From: Lepraria neglecta
Taxonomy: Eukaryota; Ascomycota; Lecanoromycetes; Lecanorales; Stereocaulaceae
Length of the DNA: 64,000 bases
Direction: 5' to 3'
Assembly: GCA_033220425.1 (NCBI GenBank)
Contig: CM065646.1
Coordinates: 6,230,036 to 6,294,035 of the forward strand
Shown here piece by piece: positions 32,742 through 44,138 of this stretch (position 1 is the stretch's first letter; each line of letters starts with the position of its first letter). A program made the translations under genes and the position numbers. Below the pieces are notes generated by a model. The model was not told where the DNA came from, did not search any database, and saw only the letters and a program-made list of their open reading frames with translations.

Positions 32742-33522
32742 GTCGATCGACCAGGCTACTGGATTATCCTAGCTACTCAGGATACGTATAGTGACGAATA
32801 CGTGATAGTATACGCGGATAGAGTCAAATTTATAGTATATATATAGCTCCGTAAGGCGAAGGCGGTAGTCCGAAAGGGCTACCTGTAACCGTATACTTAC
32901 TGTAGGGTGCGTATAGTAATAAACGGCCTGGCTATATACCTCGAAACACTGTAGGAGGTATACTAACCCGTTAGTCTCCTAGATAGTATCGCTATCTATA
33001 CGATTAGTATAGTTATAGGCTAGCTTTGTAAGGTGTTCCGTTTTAAACGTTCTAAAGAAGATTTACTTAAAATACTTAATATTAACGGTATAATAGCGCT
33101 TATAAAGACTAAGAAAGGGTTTCTTACCTTCGGTATACCTGAAAGAGACTATTAGGCTATCCCCCTCCTCCGAGTCTATACTAGAAATAGATGAGTAGCG
33201 ATAACGATGACGGTAACGGCGACTATATAACTTATAGACTCGATAGCGATCCTGGTGATCGCGCTAGTCCTTTAGCGCCGCCAGGCGGTATTCTAACTCG
33301 CGAATTTGATTACGGTGACTAGGAGGAGGTATTTCGTCGATAAGGCTTGGGCTGATAGTTCCCGAAGAGGTAGCAGATACCTGTAATTCGGGGGGGTGTA
33401 GTATCCCTCCGAGTGGCTGTTTTAGCTTGTTTACGGTTCTTAGAGGAGGTCTTAGGGGCCGTCTTAGAGGCTTTCTTAGAGGCTTTCTTAGAGGTAGCTG
33501 ATTTACGTGTAGCGACGGCCAT
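32742..33522 (-). pseudogene. ORF1 (gag-like) of the split-repeat element, 5' part
   Basis: Opens at 33522 with a Lys/Thr/Ser-rich basic start (three A-S-K-K / A-S-K-T-type repeats). After a Pro-rich linker and a run of Arg/Tyr/Ser comes a conserved-looking block: L-L-Q-C-F-E-V-Y-S-Q-A-V, then L-Q-V-A-L-S-D-Y-R-L-R-L-T-E-L, then Y-Y-K-F-D-S-I-R. Interrupted at 32741 by copy B and continued at 26070-26327. A few CAG/CAA-type stops and one probable frameshift near 33320. Likely the nucleocapsid/gag of a DIRS-order element. Confidence 0.7.
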
Positions 33523-33635
33523 AACTAGGTGATACTAAGGTATTTATACTTAGAAAGAGGGGGGAAGAATATAAGTATAGATGGGATAAAAGGATAGATG
33601 GACTAATATATATATAGGCTTAATTGCTGTAAAAG

Positions 33636-33812
33636 GAACTGCTATAGCTCTAAAAGAGATAAACTCGACTGAAGAGCCAACTACTGGTGGGATGCTTATA
33701 CAAATAGTGCTCTCAGGAAGCACGGATCTCTCGCTATAGCCTATAGTCATAGCGTATGGCTGAAACCGCATCTGATTATGAGACACACTAACCCACAGTC
33801 CTACTATAGCGA
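33636..33812 (-). repeat. Terminal split repeat A1
   Basis: 177-bp copy of the last part of the unit (23034-23210), starting at GAACTGCTATAGC and ending ACTATAGCGA. To its left, similarity to the full unit fades into the leader before ORF1. Confidence 0.85.
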
Positions 33813-34110
33813 GCGGTAGGAGACCCGCCTAGTTACCCTGCTGCTCATCGTAGTAGGTACGCAGATAATACTTAAGCGTTTGATTTTGGCGTTCTTGATA
33901 TCCTTATTAATAGTACCCCAGAAGAACTTTCTCCTAGGGAGCTCTATAGTCTTATCAGACCCAAAATGTCCCGCTAAGGGGTCGTCATGATAGCGTTTCA
34001 ATAGCTCATCTCGGACAGCTTCGTCTTCGGGCACATATACAGCGCTATCATATCTTAGAAGACCTTGCTTATCCTATATCCAAGACCCGGCGTTTACTAT
34101 ACGATAGAAT
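33813..34110 (-). pseudogene. Integrase zinc-binding domain of element F
   Basis: Reads D-K-Q-G-L-L-R-Y-D-S-A-V-Y-V-P-E-D-E-A, then L-L-K-R-Y-H-D-D-P-L-A-G-H-F-G, then L-P-R-R-K-F-F-W. This is the H-x3-H half of the gypsy integrase H2C2 domain. The C-x2-C half is degraded. The reading frame stops where the split-repeat element is inserted; the catalytic core is not found on either side. Confidence 0.8.
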
Positions 34111-34389
34111 CGCTTTTAGGCGTATATACCGTTTCGTAAGACGCTATTATACTGGCGACTACACGTGGAACGAGTTATTTATAACCAATAGTTCCAGTAA
34201 TAGGATTAAGCTGAACACCAGCTACGTTGCAAGTGGTTTAAGCCGGCATCTCACCTGAGCTCCCCCGACTTTGGGGTGGAGGTTTCCTAAGCCTCATTAC
34301 ATGACTTGAACGGGTCTTATTAACCGCGGCAAGTATAGATCCTAGCAGTTCAGCTTTTGCCTCTACTGCTGGATATTACGTCTACACTG

Positions 34390-35480
34390 CGTGTATACTA
34401 TATACCGCATGCGTTACGCCTACTTCTGGAGTATCACCTCCCTCAGGAGTGTCTAGCCTATATACCTTCCTGATTGCCTCAAACACAGGGGTGTGAATCC
34501 CCGCTATATTAGCCAGCTTCTACTGCAGGGTTAGTAACAAGAGATTCATAGATATATTCGCGCCTGTGTAATCAGGGCGTCTCGACGGCGCATCGGCTTA
34601 TCTGCGTCTATATCTTCTAATCTATCGGCTAGATCCACTAATTCTGACCTCTTTTACGGTACTAGAATAGTTATTAGCACTATTTTGCGTAGTTTGGTCT
34701 AAGCTTCATAAGGAAGATACTCCCTTAGTAGAATTTATCTATCGGGGGTAACTAGTCTTCGAGGTTCTTTCGGTACTAATCGAATCGTTCTAACCAATAT
34801 ACCTTCTTATAGCTTCCCCACGGTTACCGCGGGCTACCGCGTAGCGCTAATATTGCGTATAGGATACGATCCTTATCCGTCTTGAAATAGCGATAAGCCT
34901 ATTAAAAGACGGTATTACATTCCTCTATCCAATCGTAGTATTCCCGGATAGTCTTCCCCTGATATTCGGATAGCTTCGCCGGTCTTATAGATAGGGCCCG
35001 ATCTTCTTCCTCGTCGGAGGATGCGCTTCGCGTGCGTTTCGAGCCACGAGTACAGCTTATAGAGCCCGAACTAGGTGGTAGGGTAGGAACTGTAGCTGGC
35101 GGGGGGGGGGACTTCTCCCCTTTCCAGGGCCTCGATCTAAGCCAGCGTCTCCTGAAGTTCTTGCTACTTCTGTAATTCTTCTAGACGGCGTCTCGCCTAT
35201 ACGGTAACCTCTAGATCTAGAGCGGTACGCTCGAGGGTCTCGATTTGGGCTAGAATAGTATCTAATTCGCGTTACTTAACGAGCTCGGTTCGGCGGCGTC
35301 GAGCCTGCGCCAGGCGCTCGTCTAGAGTAGGTACTAAATCTATTACTTCCGAGGCATGGCTATCGTCCCTAGGCGGTTACGGGGGGTTTCCACTACCTTT
35401 GCAAACCGCCTATTGACGTTATCTATCCCTACTACCTTCTAAGGTGCCAGACGTTTCACCTCCGTTCCGGCTGCGAGTTG
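34390..35480 (-). pseudogene. gag of element F
   Basis: Collinear with the gag of element E (19990-21110): the same Pro-rich start, coiled coil, run of nine to ten G at about 35100, and capsid-like block. It carries more mutations, plus a 62-bp insertion near 34520-34580 and another near 34665-34790 absent from E. Non-functional. Confidence 0.7.
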
Positions 35481-35544
35481 TACACGTTTACCTTAGTATA
35501 CTTATTCCGGATCGCTACCCTTTATTAGGCAGGAGAATTAGAAT

Positions 35545-35740
35545 TATAATAGGAACCTGTAGCAATATGAAATAACGTATAGTAGTAGGGTTTATACCAA
35601 GACTAATTCTTAAGGAATCTAAGAGTGAGGGGGGCGGAACCCCCTATTAAACAATGGGCGCATGGGACTCGTAGCGCTAACGCATGCCAAGCGTATGGTA
35701 ATCGCGAGCCAACCAAGACTTTGCTAAGCCTTCCATTACA
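35545..35740 (-). repeat. LTR of element F, 5' copy
   Basis: Begins TATAATAGGAACC and ends CCTTCCATTACA, followed by CGTAC. Pairs with 21384-21579. Confidence 0.87.
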
Positions 35741-38700
35741 CGTACTAATCGCGGTATATATAACCGCCCTATATCTAGTAAGGTAGCCTATATTATAATT
35801 ACTCCTCCCGATAGCGCGAAGGGACGTATTACATAAGATATTCGTATTAAAGTTAAGGGTAGAGGCCTTATAAGGGTACCTGAATGGTATTTATCCTATA
35901 TAGCCCTGCAGTATATCCTACCCTTCCCCTATAGGGAATAGAGCTAGTATAATAGTCTGCCGCTGCGAGGATATAAAAGGCCCCTAGAAGGATATCTCTT
36001 CGCTACCCGCAGGTTAAATATAAGGCAGGGAACCACTTAGTACTACGGTATATATCAGGACCCCGACCGGCCTAAGTACGGTAACAAGGAGGAAGAGCCG
36101 GAAAGAGATAGAGCCGCTCCGAGAGGTTGTAGAGGGTCTACACGTGTTACAAGGAGTTAGATCTACCGCTATTAGCTACAGGTAAGCCTATTTTATAGCT
36201 TTCAAACGTCTACTCTTATATTAGTAAAATTACGTTTTCTAGTACTTTATATCTTTATATAGGATATTGCGATCTTCTATTATTTTTCTTCTCAGAAGCG
36301 CCGCCCCCCTCCTATACTATCTTAGTAATGCCCCTATAAGCGCTAGATATATAGTGCTTCATAGTAGTGGCTATAGACGTCGCTATCGATAGTTACGGAA
36401 GATACGTATCGGCCGATACAAGTATAGAGAAGAATTTCGTTCTAAATATAATTTATATAGAACTATTAATATATTACTCAAAATAGCACGAAAATAATTA
36501 GTAACTAGTAAATTAATGTTGTATTTTTTGTATTTTTAGGTTTTCGAAATAAAATTTCTCTGCGGGGTAGACCTCACAAAATTTAATGTTTTAAAGAATT
36601 CTTCTACTAATACTACAATAGCACCGCAAGGGTAGATTTTCTCGATTACCCTATTCCGGGCGTCTCCTTAATCACTTTATTACTAATACTTACGCTACTA
36701 TCGAATAGAATAACCTGAATTAGTATATTAAGTATTAGTATAAAATTCGAGTACTTAGCTATAAAGGCTTAATCGATCGACTATACGAGGATCTAGATCT
36801 AGGGCTTAGCGATCTCGGTAGTAAGGTTACTATTCTGCTATCTAGTATAGCTAGTAGCCCTAGAGCTATAAAGGCAGATATAGAGGACGTCTTAATAGTA
36901 GTACGGTATCGAGGCAATCCTGCCTTCTTTATAACTTTTATATATAATCCGAACTAGGTCGACGTCCGCCGTTTAATTCAACCCGGTTTATTAACGACGG
37001 AGGTTTATAATATACAGGTACGGGTTTTTAATATAAAGCTCAGGGAGCTCCTTAAGGATCTTTTCGAGATATATATCTTAGGTATCTATATTAGTTATTA
37101 CTATATGGTTAAATTTTAAAAGCGAGGTCTATCGCACGCCTATATCCTTCTTATTATTCGTGAGGAGGATAAAATTAGATATATCTCCTAGATCGATAAC
37201 GCTGTATAGGCCGTTATTCCTGATAAGACGAAGGACCTAGTACTCTATAAATTAGTAACCACTTATATAATCTATCGCCGTTACTTAGCCTCTAATATCT
37301 ACTAGGATAAAGAGAAGAACCAGTACCCTAAGTTCTTCCCTAAGGATATTTATAATAAGTTATCGTTCGATCCTAAGGGAGTATACCTATATTATCGACG
37401 CCCGCATATAGAGCCTACTCCGAAGGGCTATACTAACCAATAGGTTATTCCCTATAACCCCTAGCTTCTAAAGAAGTATCGTACTTATCTAAATATTGAG
37501 ATCTGCGCCTCTATTAAGTCTATATTTTACTTATTCAAGTACGTCTATAAGGGTCTAGATGTCAGGAGAAAGAAGCTCTCTATTTGAGTGTTGAATAATA
37601 TTAATAATAAGTATAATGATGAGAAATCTATGGAGCAAATTCTATATATAAGTATACGCCAAGCTAGTGCTAAGATGTACCGCATAGTAGACTAAGATAT
37701 ACGCCCATGAGGTATGTATGTAGAACCATGATACTAGACCAGGTAAATATTTCGGTCAGTCGATTAATAACGGTACCTTAGGGGAACCCTATACCGCCGG
37801 GGCAGTAATAGCTAGAGCCTCTATTAGTTAAGAAGGTTACTAAATTCTATAAAAGTCGGTAGGTAGGAAGCTCCGAAGCTTGCTAGAAGATCTTTAGGTT
37901 TAGTATAGGGGGGATTAAGCCTTATATTAAACGGCTGTAGATTCATCTACCTGAGGAGCAGTAGATTAGCGTCGATCTAGATAGGGAGACTACCGAGACT
38001 ATTCTTAATAAGGACTCATTGCGCAAGATATAGTTAACTAAGTTCTTTAAGATAAATTATCTTGCTAAGGAAGCCTTAGAGAATAATTAGCCTCTACCGT
38101 TTAGAAGAAAAAACGGGTAACTATACCTTCTATATACGAACCCCCTTGACTATCTATATAAAGAATTTCCTATATATTTTATATAGGATAAGAGGAAACG
38201 GATATAGTTTATTCACGAGAAGGGGGAGGTAATTAGACGTATATATATAATCAGTCCTAAGCAGGGTGATTTGTACTATTACCGACTCCTTCTTACCTAC
38301 CGCCGGGGGGTAATATTATTTAAGGATCTGCGGACTATTAATAGCGAGCTTCTAACGTATAAAGTAGCTTACGTCCGACTCGGATTAGTAGAGAATAATA
38401 AGTACTATATAGAGGTACTAGAAGAAGCAAAGACTCTTTACTTACCGGTAGCACTACGAGGTCTTTTCGTAACTATTCTATTGGAACTATACCCGGAGGA
38501 TCCCTTAGCGCTTTGGGGGAAATTTAAAGCAAGGTATATATCTGTTTTTATTACTGTAATCGTTGTTTTATATTTGATTTGCGCCCGTATCGCTATTTAG
38601 ACCTTTTTGTTGGATATTTAGGGGTCTAACTCGGTTATAAAAGATACTTTTATTTTAGTAATATTCCTACTGCCGCATATATACCTATTATATCTATTTC

Positions 38701-39207
38701 CATTTATAAGATACCTAAGACCTATACTAATCAAGTTGAACTACAATTTCTATCCGAGTCGGACCGTATTTTTTGTCCGAGTCGGACTGTATATTCTAAC
38801 TATTTTAATAGTATATCGGACGACTGTACCCGCATATTGAATAAGCATTTCGCCTATCGTATAGACATCCTCTAGGACTATAAGGACGAACGTACACGAG
38901 ACCCAGTGTTTCAAGCTGAGCAATATACTCTATATTTGATTTCTGTCTAGTTAGACTACTAGTCTACCGTCGAAAGCAGCCTTAGCCTCGAGCTATTTAA
39001 CCTTCCGCCGGTTATTATTCTATTTAATCTTCTATATAAATCGCGAATTTAGAACTATCTACTCCGCGAGGAGATATCTTATAATATTATACTAGAAGAT
39101 ATAGAAGTTAAATAGCAGAAGCTTAATACTAACTAACGTCTAGCCGCCGAAAAGATTATAACCGCTGTAGATAATAATAATAATAACGAATATAGTATAG
39201 GCGTACT
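35741..39207 (+). pseudogene. Helitron replicase, segment 4 of 4: Rep (Helitron_like_N) and helicase start
   Basis: Resumes with N-R-G-I-Y-N-R-P and Y-I-A-L-Q-Y-I-L-P-F-P-Y. A likely intron starts at CAG|GTAAGC (about 36171) and ends before 36620. The Rep region follows: Y-K-G-L-I-D-R-L-Y-E-D, then V-R-Y-R-G-N-P-A-F-F-I-T-F, then N-P-N (Trp lost) V-D-V-R-R-L-I-Q-P-G, then R-G-L-S-H-A-Y-I-L-L-I-I. The second His of the H-x-H metal site is now Tyr. After about 250 bp of unrelated sequence (37575-37830) come E-A-C-W-K-I-F-R-F and H-L-P-E-E-Q, then an open stretch at 38271-38530 (A-L-R-G-L-F-V-T-I-L-L). The last part ends R-L-A-A-E-K-I-I-T-A-V, just before the Walker A loop should appear. The helicase core is absent, cut by the repeat at 39248. 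Confidence 0.88.
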
Positions 39208-39247
39208 ATTCTCTAAAGTCTTCGGCAATAGGAGTCTCTCTCTCTCT

Positions 39248-39715
39248 CTCTAAAGTCTTGGGTAATTGGACTCTGCCCCCGCTCCTTTTTTCCCGAATCC
39301 GACTTAGGGGCTCAGTCGGGGGAAATCCGACTCAGGGTCAGGCGGGAAATTCGACTGAGCCCCCCCCGGTAATTAACCCGCCAAGTATTAATCCGACTGA
39401 GCCCCCCCCGGCGATCGACCCGCCAAGTATTAATCCGACTGAGCCCCCCTGGCGATCGACCCGCCAAGCATTAATCCGACTGAACCTCTTACCCCCTACA
39501 GGCCATCTATAGATACCACCAATAGGGTAATTAGACTGAACCCCTCTCGACGCGGTTGACGGACCGATTATTAATGATCCTGAAACCCCCTCTCGTCCTA
39601 TCTTCGCGGACGTGTACGCGCGCGTTGATATCCGCGTGCGCGTTGATGTCCGCGTGCGCGTTGATGTCCGCGTGCGCGTTGATGTCCGCGTGCGCGTTCG
39701 CGTCCGCGTCCGCGT
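39248..39715 (+). repeat. Direct repeat TR, copy 1, with 18-bp expansion
   Basis: Begins CTCTAAAGTCTTGGG after a (CT)n run. It holds three to four units of GCGATCGACCCGCCAAG.ATTAATCCGACTGA type. It ends in four or more copies of an 18-bp unit (GCGCGTTGATGTCCGCGT). An open frame from 39556 crosses this array as an Ala-Leu-Met-Ser-Ala-Cys repeat, which I regard as non-coding. Copy 2 is at 43738-44138. Confidence 0.85.
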
Positions 39716-39798
39716 GTCTAATAGTCTATCCGGCTATAGATAATAACTGTTTAATAAAGAGAGATACTATTAGGGGAGAGTCTGTCTATCTAATAGAG

Positions 39799-42700
39799 AT
39801 GATGCCTGACGGAGTTATCGAATGTTTTGAATACTATACCCCGTTTCGCGTGGTGATTTGTACGCGCTGTCAAGGCGGTGTTCCTAACCCCGGGCTCAAG
39901 GCCCATCTGAAGCGCTTCTATCCGGACCTTCTAGCAAGCCGCCGTCAGGCCGTCTTACAGTATTTTACTAACGAGGTCTCTCTGGCGCTGAGCGAGGACC
40001 TGCTATCCCTGCTCCCGCGATCCCTGGACGCGCCTATCCCCTATATTCCCGTCTTCAAGGACGGACTACGATGTCACCGGTGCGATTCGACCACCCCGCG
40101 TCCCTATATAGGCCGCTCCGAGGAGAATCTTAGAAGGCACTGCGGGAGCGCTTATAACTATACTAAGTACTGAGGACGGGGGCGGCCAAGCGTCGCTAGC
40201 GTCAGGAACCGAGGATCAGAATCAGATCTATGGCACCGCGATATTCGCTGCTAACGGCTATTCACCGCGGGTACCGGCAGCTTCTTCCTAGAAATCATTG
40301 AACCTGCTACAACTGCAGCAGCGGCGGCTGCGGCTGCCCACCCTCCAGCTCAGAACCCGCCGGGTATCCCCGCGGAGATCGAGATAGGTACCGAGACTGT
40401 ATACACAGCGAGGATCTAGCAGCGTGTACGAACCTAGCTACAGACGATCGCGACGGCGCAGCAGCAGCAGGATCATCTAGGTATCCTCGCCCCGGCCGAT
40501 CGGACTGAGGCGAATCCCTGGCTCCGGATCACGCGGTGGGCCGAATTCCTCAAGGGCTACGAGCTACGGAAGATCCTGCCTCTGGTCGACCCCCCTCGAC
40601 CGACCGAGACGATCCTGCGCGAATTTAGCCAGAGCCTGGATCGGATTATCGAGGAAGCGCGCGCCTCGGTCCTGACGGAACGGATCAATATCTTCGATCA
40701 GACCATGATCAATATGTTTACCGACCATGCAACCAAGGCGGGATGACCGCTAACCACGTAGCTCCGAGAAGGGACGTACCGGGAGTATAAGAACGTATGG
40801 AAGCGCCTGCTGTGCTTCGTATATCGGTGCTTCTTATACCGGACCGCGGATCCTGAAGTCTGGACCGCTATTGCCGCCGTCGAGGATCTTGATACTGATA
40901 GTATATCGAGAGACGAGGCTAATCCGACCTTTCCGTTTATCCTGACGCGGAATCAGTATACCGGACTACGGCGGAGTATCCGCGAGGCCTATACGCTGGT
41001 CGGGCTTCAGGGCCGAGAGGGTGTTACCGTAGAAGCGTTGAATGAGCGCCGTTAGAAGCTGGACCGAGTCCTCGCGCGGCTATATATGGCGCTGCTGGAG
41101 CATATCCTGCCCCAGAGTATCTACCAGTCCACCGTTGTCGGGTTCCTAGTAATCCTAGGGATCGACGAGAAGCAGGTACGGAGCTCCTCCCTCTCTTCCC
41201 TTCTCCTACTAACTAATCTCTACTATTCCCCCTAACCCCCCGGCCCTGCTAATCCAAGCTCGATAGGGTCGTTTCTACGACGCCTGCAATTATACCCTAA
41301 CCCTATCTGCCTTTGTTAAAATCACCCAGCTGCTTACTATTCAGGCGAGCGTCTACGCCGAGGAGGCCGGTAAGGTAGAGTACGCCGCTGATATGCTTCG
41401 CGCCTACCGCGCCCGCTGCCTGCTTCGGGACGGCCATACGCCGTTTGGCTGGATTCTCACCTTGCGCTCCCAGGGTAGACGGATTCGGAACAACACGACG
41501 AGCGCCGGCTATATCACGTGGGCGGATGATCGGTCTAGTCTTACCTTCAAAGATATCACCCTGGATATTAAAGCATTTCGGGGCTTTCTACATCAGTAAA
41601 CGGAGGCCCTCTGCGCCGAGCTAAGCGAGCTCTACCTACCGCAGCCGTACGAGCCGAGTATCCCACGGTTCGATCTCGGTAAGCTGAGGGATAACCCCGC
41701 TAATGCTTAAACCGGCTGGTCCTTCCTGCAGGAGCCGCAGAACGATCTGGCTCGGTGGCAGGAGTGGCTTATTAATCGCGTGCTGGACTAGCGTATACTA
41801 CGCGAGCAGTTCTTCTAGTTAGAGCGGCGCGTCGCCGGTCAGCCACCGAAGGATCCTCAATGGCAGGTAGCCCGCGTCCGATAGTATCTGGAGCTCCTTC
41901 GACGGTTTCTAACGCGGCTATCGATGCTAATCTTTATCCTCGGCGGGTAGCCCGCGAGGGGGACCGAGCTATTCAGTCTGCGATACCGCAACACCTTCTA
42001 CGGCGGTTATCAAAATATCTATATCGAGTAGGGTCTGCTAGGATTTGTCACCCTGTACCATAAAGGCTACTCCATCGGCGGATCCCTGAAGATTATCCAT
42101 CGATATTTACCCCCGGCGCTCAGCTAGGTCGTCGTTCAATACCTCGTCTTGGTTCTACCCTTCTCCTAGCAGCTCAGCCGTCTTGTCTACGATTAGCCTG
42201 AGGATTCGGCGTTCCTCTAGGCCAGGGCGGAGACGACGTGGGACCCGAGCTAGCTATCCCACTTCCTGCGGCAGGAATCCGCGCGGGAGCTCCAGGTGCC
42301 GCTGGCGATCTCGTCCTGGCGCTACACCGCTATCGCTATCTCGCGCGAGTTTATCCCCAAGGGGACGTATTTCGATCGCGAGGCCGACAGCGAGACGAGT
42401 TAAACCCTTAACCGGCAGGCTTGCTATTCGAACAACACGGCCGGTACGATATACGGGCGTCTGGTCCAGGACGGTGATAGGCAGATCAGGGAGTTTCGCA
42501 AGCGATATCGCCGGGTTAGCCTACTATGGCATACGCTCTGGCTGCAGGAGGCGCCCTCGGAGCCCTCGGAGCCCCCGGTAGAGGAGCAGCCAGCCGAGGA
42601 GCCCGCTCAACTATTACAGGAGGACCGAGGTAAAGATTCAGTAACTATTGGATCGGTAGGACGATCGGATAGCGTACCGCCTAGAGATGATTTAAATCTC

Positions 42701-43010
42701 TCGGCGGAGGGTCCTATAAGTACCGCCGACGGTAGGTCCTACTTCCCAGGTATAGACGGGTCTGAACGTCTCAAGATAAGTCCTGAGCCCCGGGGTAGAA
42801 AACGACCCGCTCCGACGGATTCTCTCCCCTAGTTACGAGAGCCTGCGATAGAGCTAGCTGATCTCCCTCCGCTAACCGCCATATCAGCGCCGGCGACGCC
42901 GTCTCTACCGATAGACTTACAACAGCAGCAGCTCCTCTAGCAGCATTTACACTAGCAGTCACTCCTATTTCAGCAGCATCAGCAATAGCAGCTATAGCTC
43001 CTTATTTAAA
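39799..43010 (+). pseudogene. OrsD/DUF3505-type transposon protein
   Basis: Chosen start M-M-P-D-G-V after the repeat. Residues about 15-45 read C-T-R-C-x11-H-L-K-R-F-Y, and residues about 95-125 G-L-R-C-H-R-C ... R-R-H-C-x3-Y. These are two C2H2/BED-like fingers whose last His is Tyr in both (CAC to TAC). From the first stop (40171) the same frame continues: A-D-R-T-E-A-N-P-W, then W-A-E-F-L-K-G-Y-E-L, then N-I-F-D-Q. An intron begins at about 41174 (CAG|GTACGG). Then come R-A-Y-R-A-R, S-A-G-Y-I-T-W-A-D-D, G-T-E-L-F-S-L-R-Y-R-N, L-K-I-I-H-R-Y-L and S-S-W-R-Y-T-A-I-A-I-S-R, ending Gln-rich. The R...R-x-x-A arrangement could be a decayed tyrosine-recombinase fold (inference). The name comes from an orsellinate-cluster gene, but here the context is a transposon. 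Confidence 0.75.
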
Positions 43011-43109
43011 TCATGCAGTATAGGAAGAGCTAGTGTATCCTCCGTCTAGGAGGCGGTGAAATATAACAGGAAGTAGTCTATATAGCCTATTTATCGATCC
43101 CCTCGTTTC

Positions 43110-43737
43110 CGCCGCCGCTATCTCGCCAAGGAGTGGTCCGTTTTTCAATCCGAGGATAGTATTAGAACGGCCTCGATCAGCCGGTGCCAGAGGTAGCCGG
43201 CAAACCACTGCCGGGGCCACCCTTTACCTAGGACATCCAGGCAAAGCTCCTCAGCGGATTCTACACTGGCTATCGACTTAGATCCCTCTCTATCTCGCTA
43301 AGGAGTGGTCCGTTTTTTAATCCGAGGACGAAATCAGAATGGCCTCGATTAGACGGTACCAGGGGTAGCCGGTAAACCATTGCCGGGTCTACCCTTTACC
43401 TATAATATTAAGGTAAAGGTCCTCAGCGGATTCTACACTGGCTATCGACTTAGATCCCTCTCTATCTCGCCAAGGAGTAGTCCGTTTTCTAATCCGAGGA
43501 CGGAATCAGAATCGCCTTAATTAGATAGTGCCAGAGGTAGCCGGTAAACTACTACCGGGGCGACCCTTTATCTAGGATATACAGGTAAAGGTCCTCAGCG
43601 GATTCTGTACTGGCTATCGACTTAGATCCCTCTCTATCTCGCCAAGGAGTCGTCTATTTTTTAATCTAAGGATAGAATTAGAATAGCCTCGAATAGATAG
43701 TACTAGAGGTAGCTACTAAACTATTACCGAGGTTACC
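43110..43737. repeat. 172-bp satellite, array 1 (four units)
   Basis: The GAGTGG/GAGTCG landmark recurs at 43131, 43303, 43475 and 43647, exactly 172 bp apart. Each unit holds an inverted repeat of type CCGGCAA / TTGCCGG and the block CTCAGCGGATTCTACACTGG. As 172 is not a multiple of 3, it is not coding. Follows directly after the OrsD-type gene. Confidence 0.93.
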
Positions 43738-44138
43738 CTCTAAAGTCTTGGGCAATTGGACTCTGCCCCCGCTCCTTTTCTCCCGAATCCGACTCAGGGG
43801 CTCGGTCGGGGGGAAATCCGACTCAGGGTCCGCGGGGGAAATCCGACTGAGCCCCCCGGCCATCGGCCCGCCAAGCATTAATCCGACTGAGCCCCCCGGG
43901 CGATCGACCCGCCAAGGATTAATCTGACTGAGCCCCCCGGGCGATCGACCCGCCAAGGATTAATCCGACTGAACCTCTTACCCCCTACAGGCCATCTATA
44001 GATACCACCATAAGGGTAATTAGACTGAACCCCTCTCGAGGCGGTTGACCGACCCATCATTAATGATCCTGAAGCCCCCTCCCGTCCTGTCTTCGCGGAC
44101 GCGTACGCGCGTGTTGATGTCCGCGTCCGCGTCCGCGC
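43738..44138 (+). repeat. Direct repeat TR, copy 2
   Basis: About 400 bp, parallel to 39248-39715, with the same CTCTAAAGTCTTGGG start and the same GCGATCGACCCGCCAAG units. It has only one 18-bp unit before CGCGTCCGCG. Short minus-strand open frames across it are repeat translations. Confidence 0.87.

Larger units (their letters stand above)
22832..33812 (-). mobile_element. Tyrosine-recombinase retrotransposon with split direct repeats
   Basis: The minus strand encodes a gag-like ORF with a zinc knuckle, a reverse transcriptase with Y-L-D-D, an RNase H and a tyrosine recombinase. That set defines DIRS-order retroelements. The termini are split direct repeats rather than LTRs. On the + strand the left end is a full unit (22832-23210) followed by its first third again (23215-23340). 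The right end is only the last part of the unit (33636-33812). In element orientation this is A1, ORFs, B1, A2, B2, the arrangement described for Ngaro/PAT-type elements. There is no target duplication, as expected for recombinase-mediated integration. Chromovirus B interrupts it at CTATC; without B it is about 4.6 kb. Confidence 0.85.
21384..35740 (-). mobile_element. Gypsy element F, interrupted by a nested retroelement
   Basis: 196-bp LTRs at 21384-21579 and 35545-35740 share the ...AGTGAGGGGGGCGGAACC... variant, with CGTAC at 21379-21383 and 35741-35745. Removing the tyrosine-recombinase element (22832-33812, itself holding copy B) leaves only about 3.4 kb: gag, an integrase zinc-binding domain, an integrase C-terminal part, and the 26-bp repeats. 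Protease, reverse transcriptase and the integrase catalytic core are missing. So F was already a deletion derivative, or the insertion came with a deletion. Inserted in the Helitron gene. Confidence 0.85.

Noticed and set aside
39556-39798. N-terminal extension of the OrsD-type frame with Ala-Leu-Met-Ser-Ala-Cys repeats
   Set aside because: It translates the 18-bp repeat at the end of TR copy 1. The second TR copy has only one unit, and the domain similarity starts later.
39799-43010. Orsellinic-acid biosynthetic gene cluster
   Set aside because: Only the OrsD/DUF3505 similarity suggests it. No polyketide synthase or tailoring enzymes, and the context is repeats and transposons.
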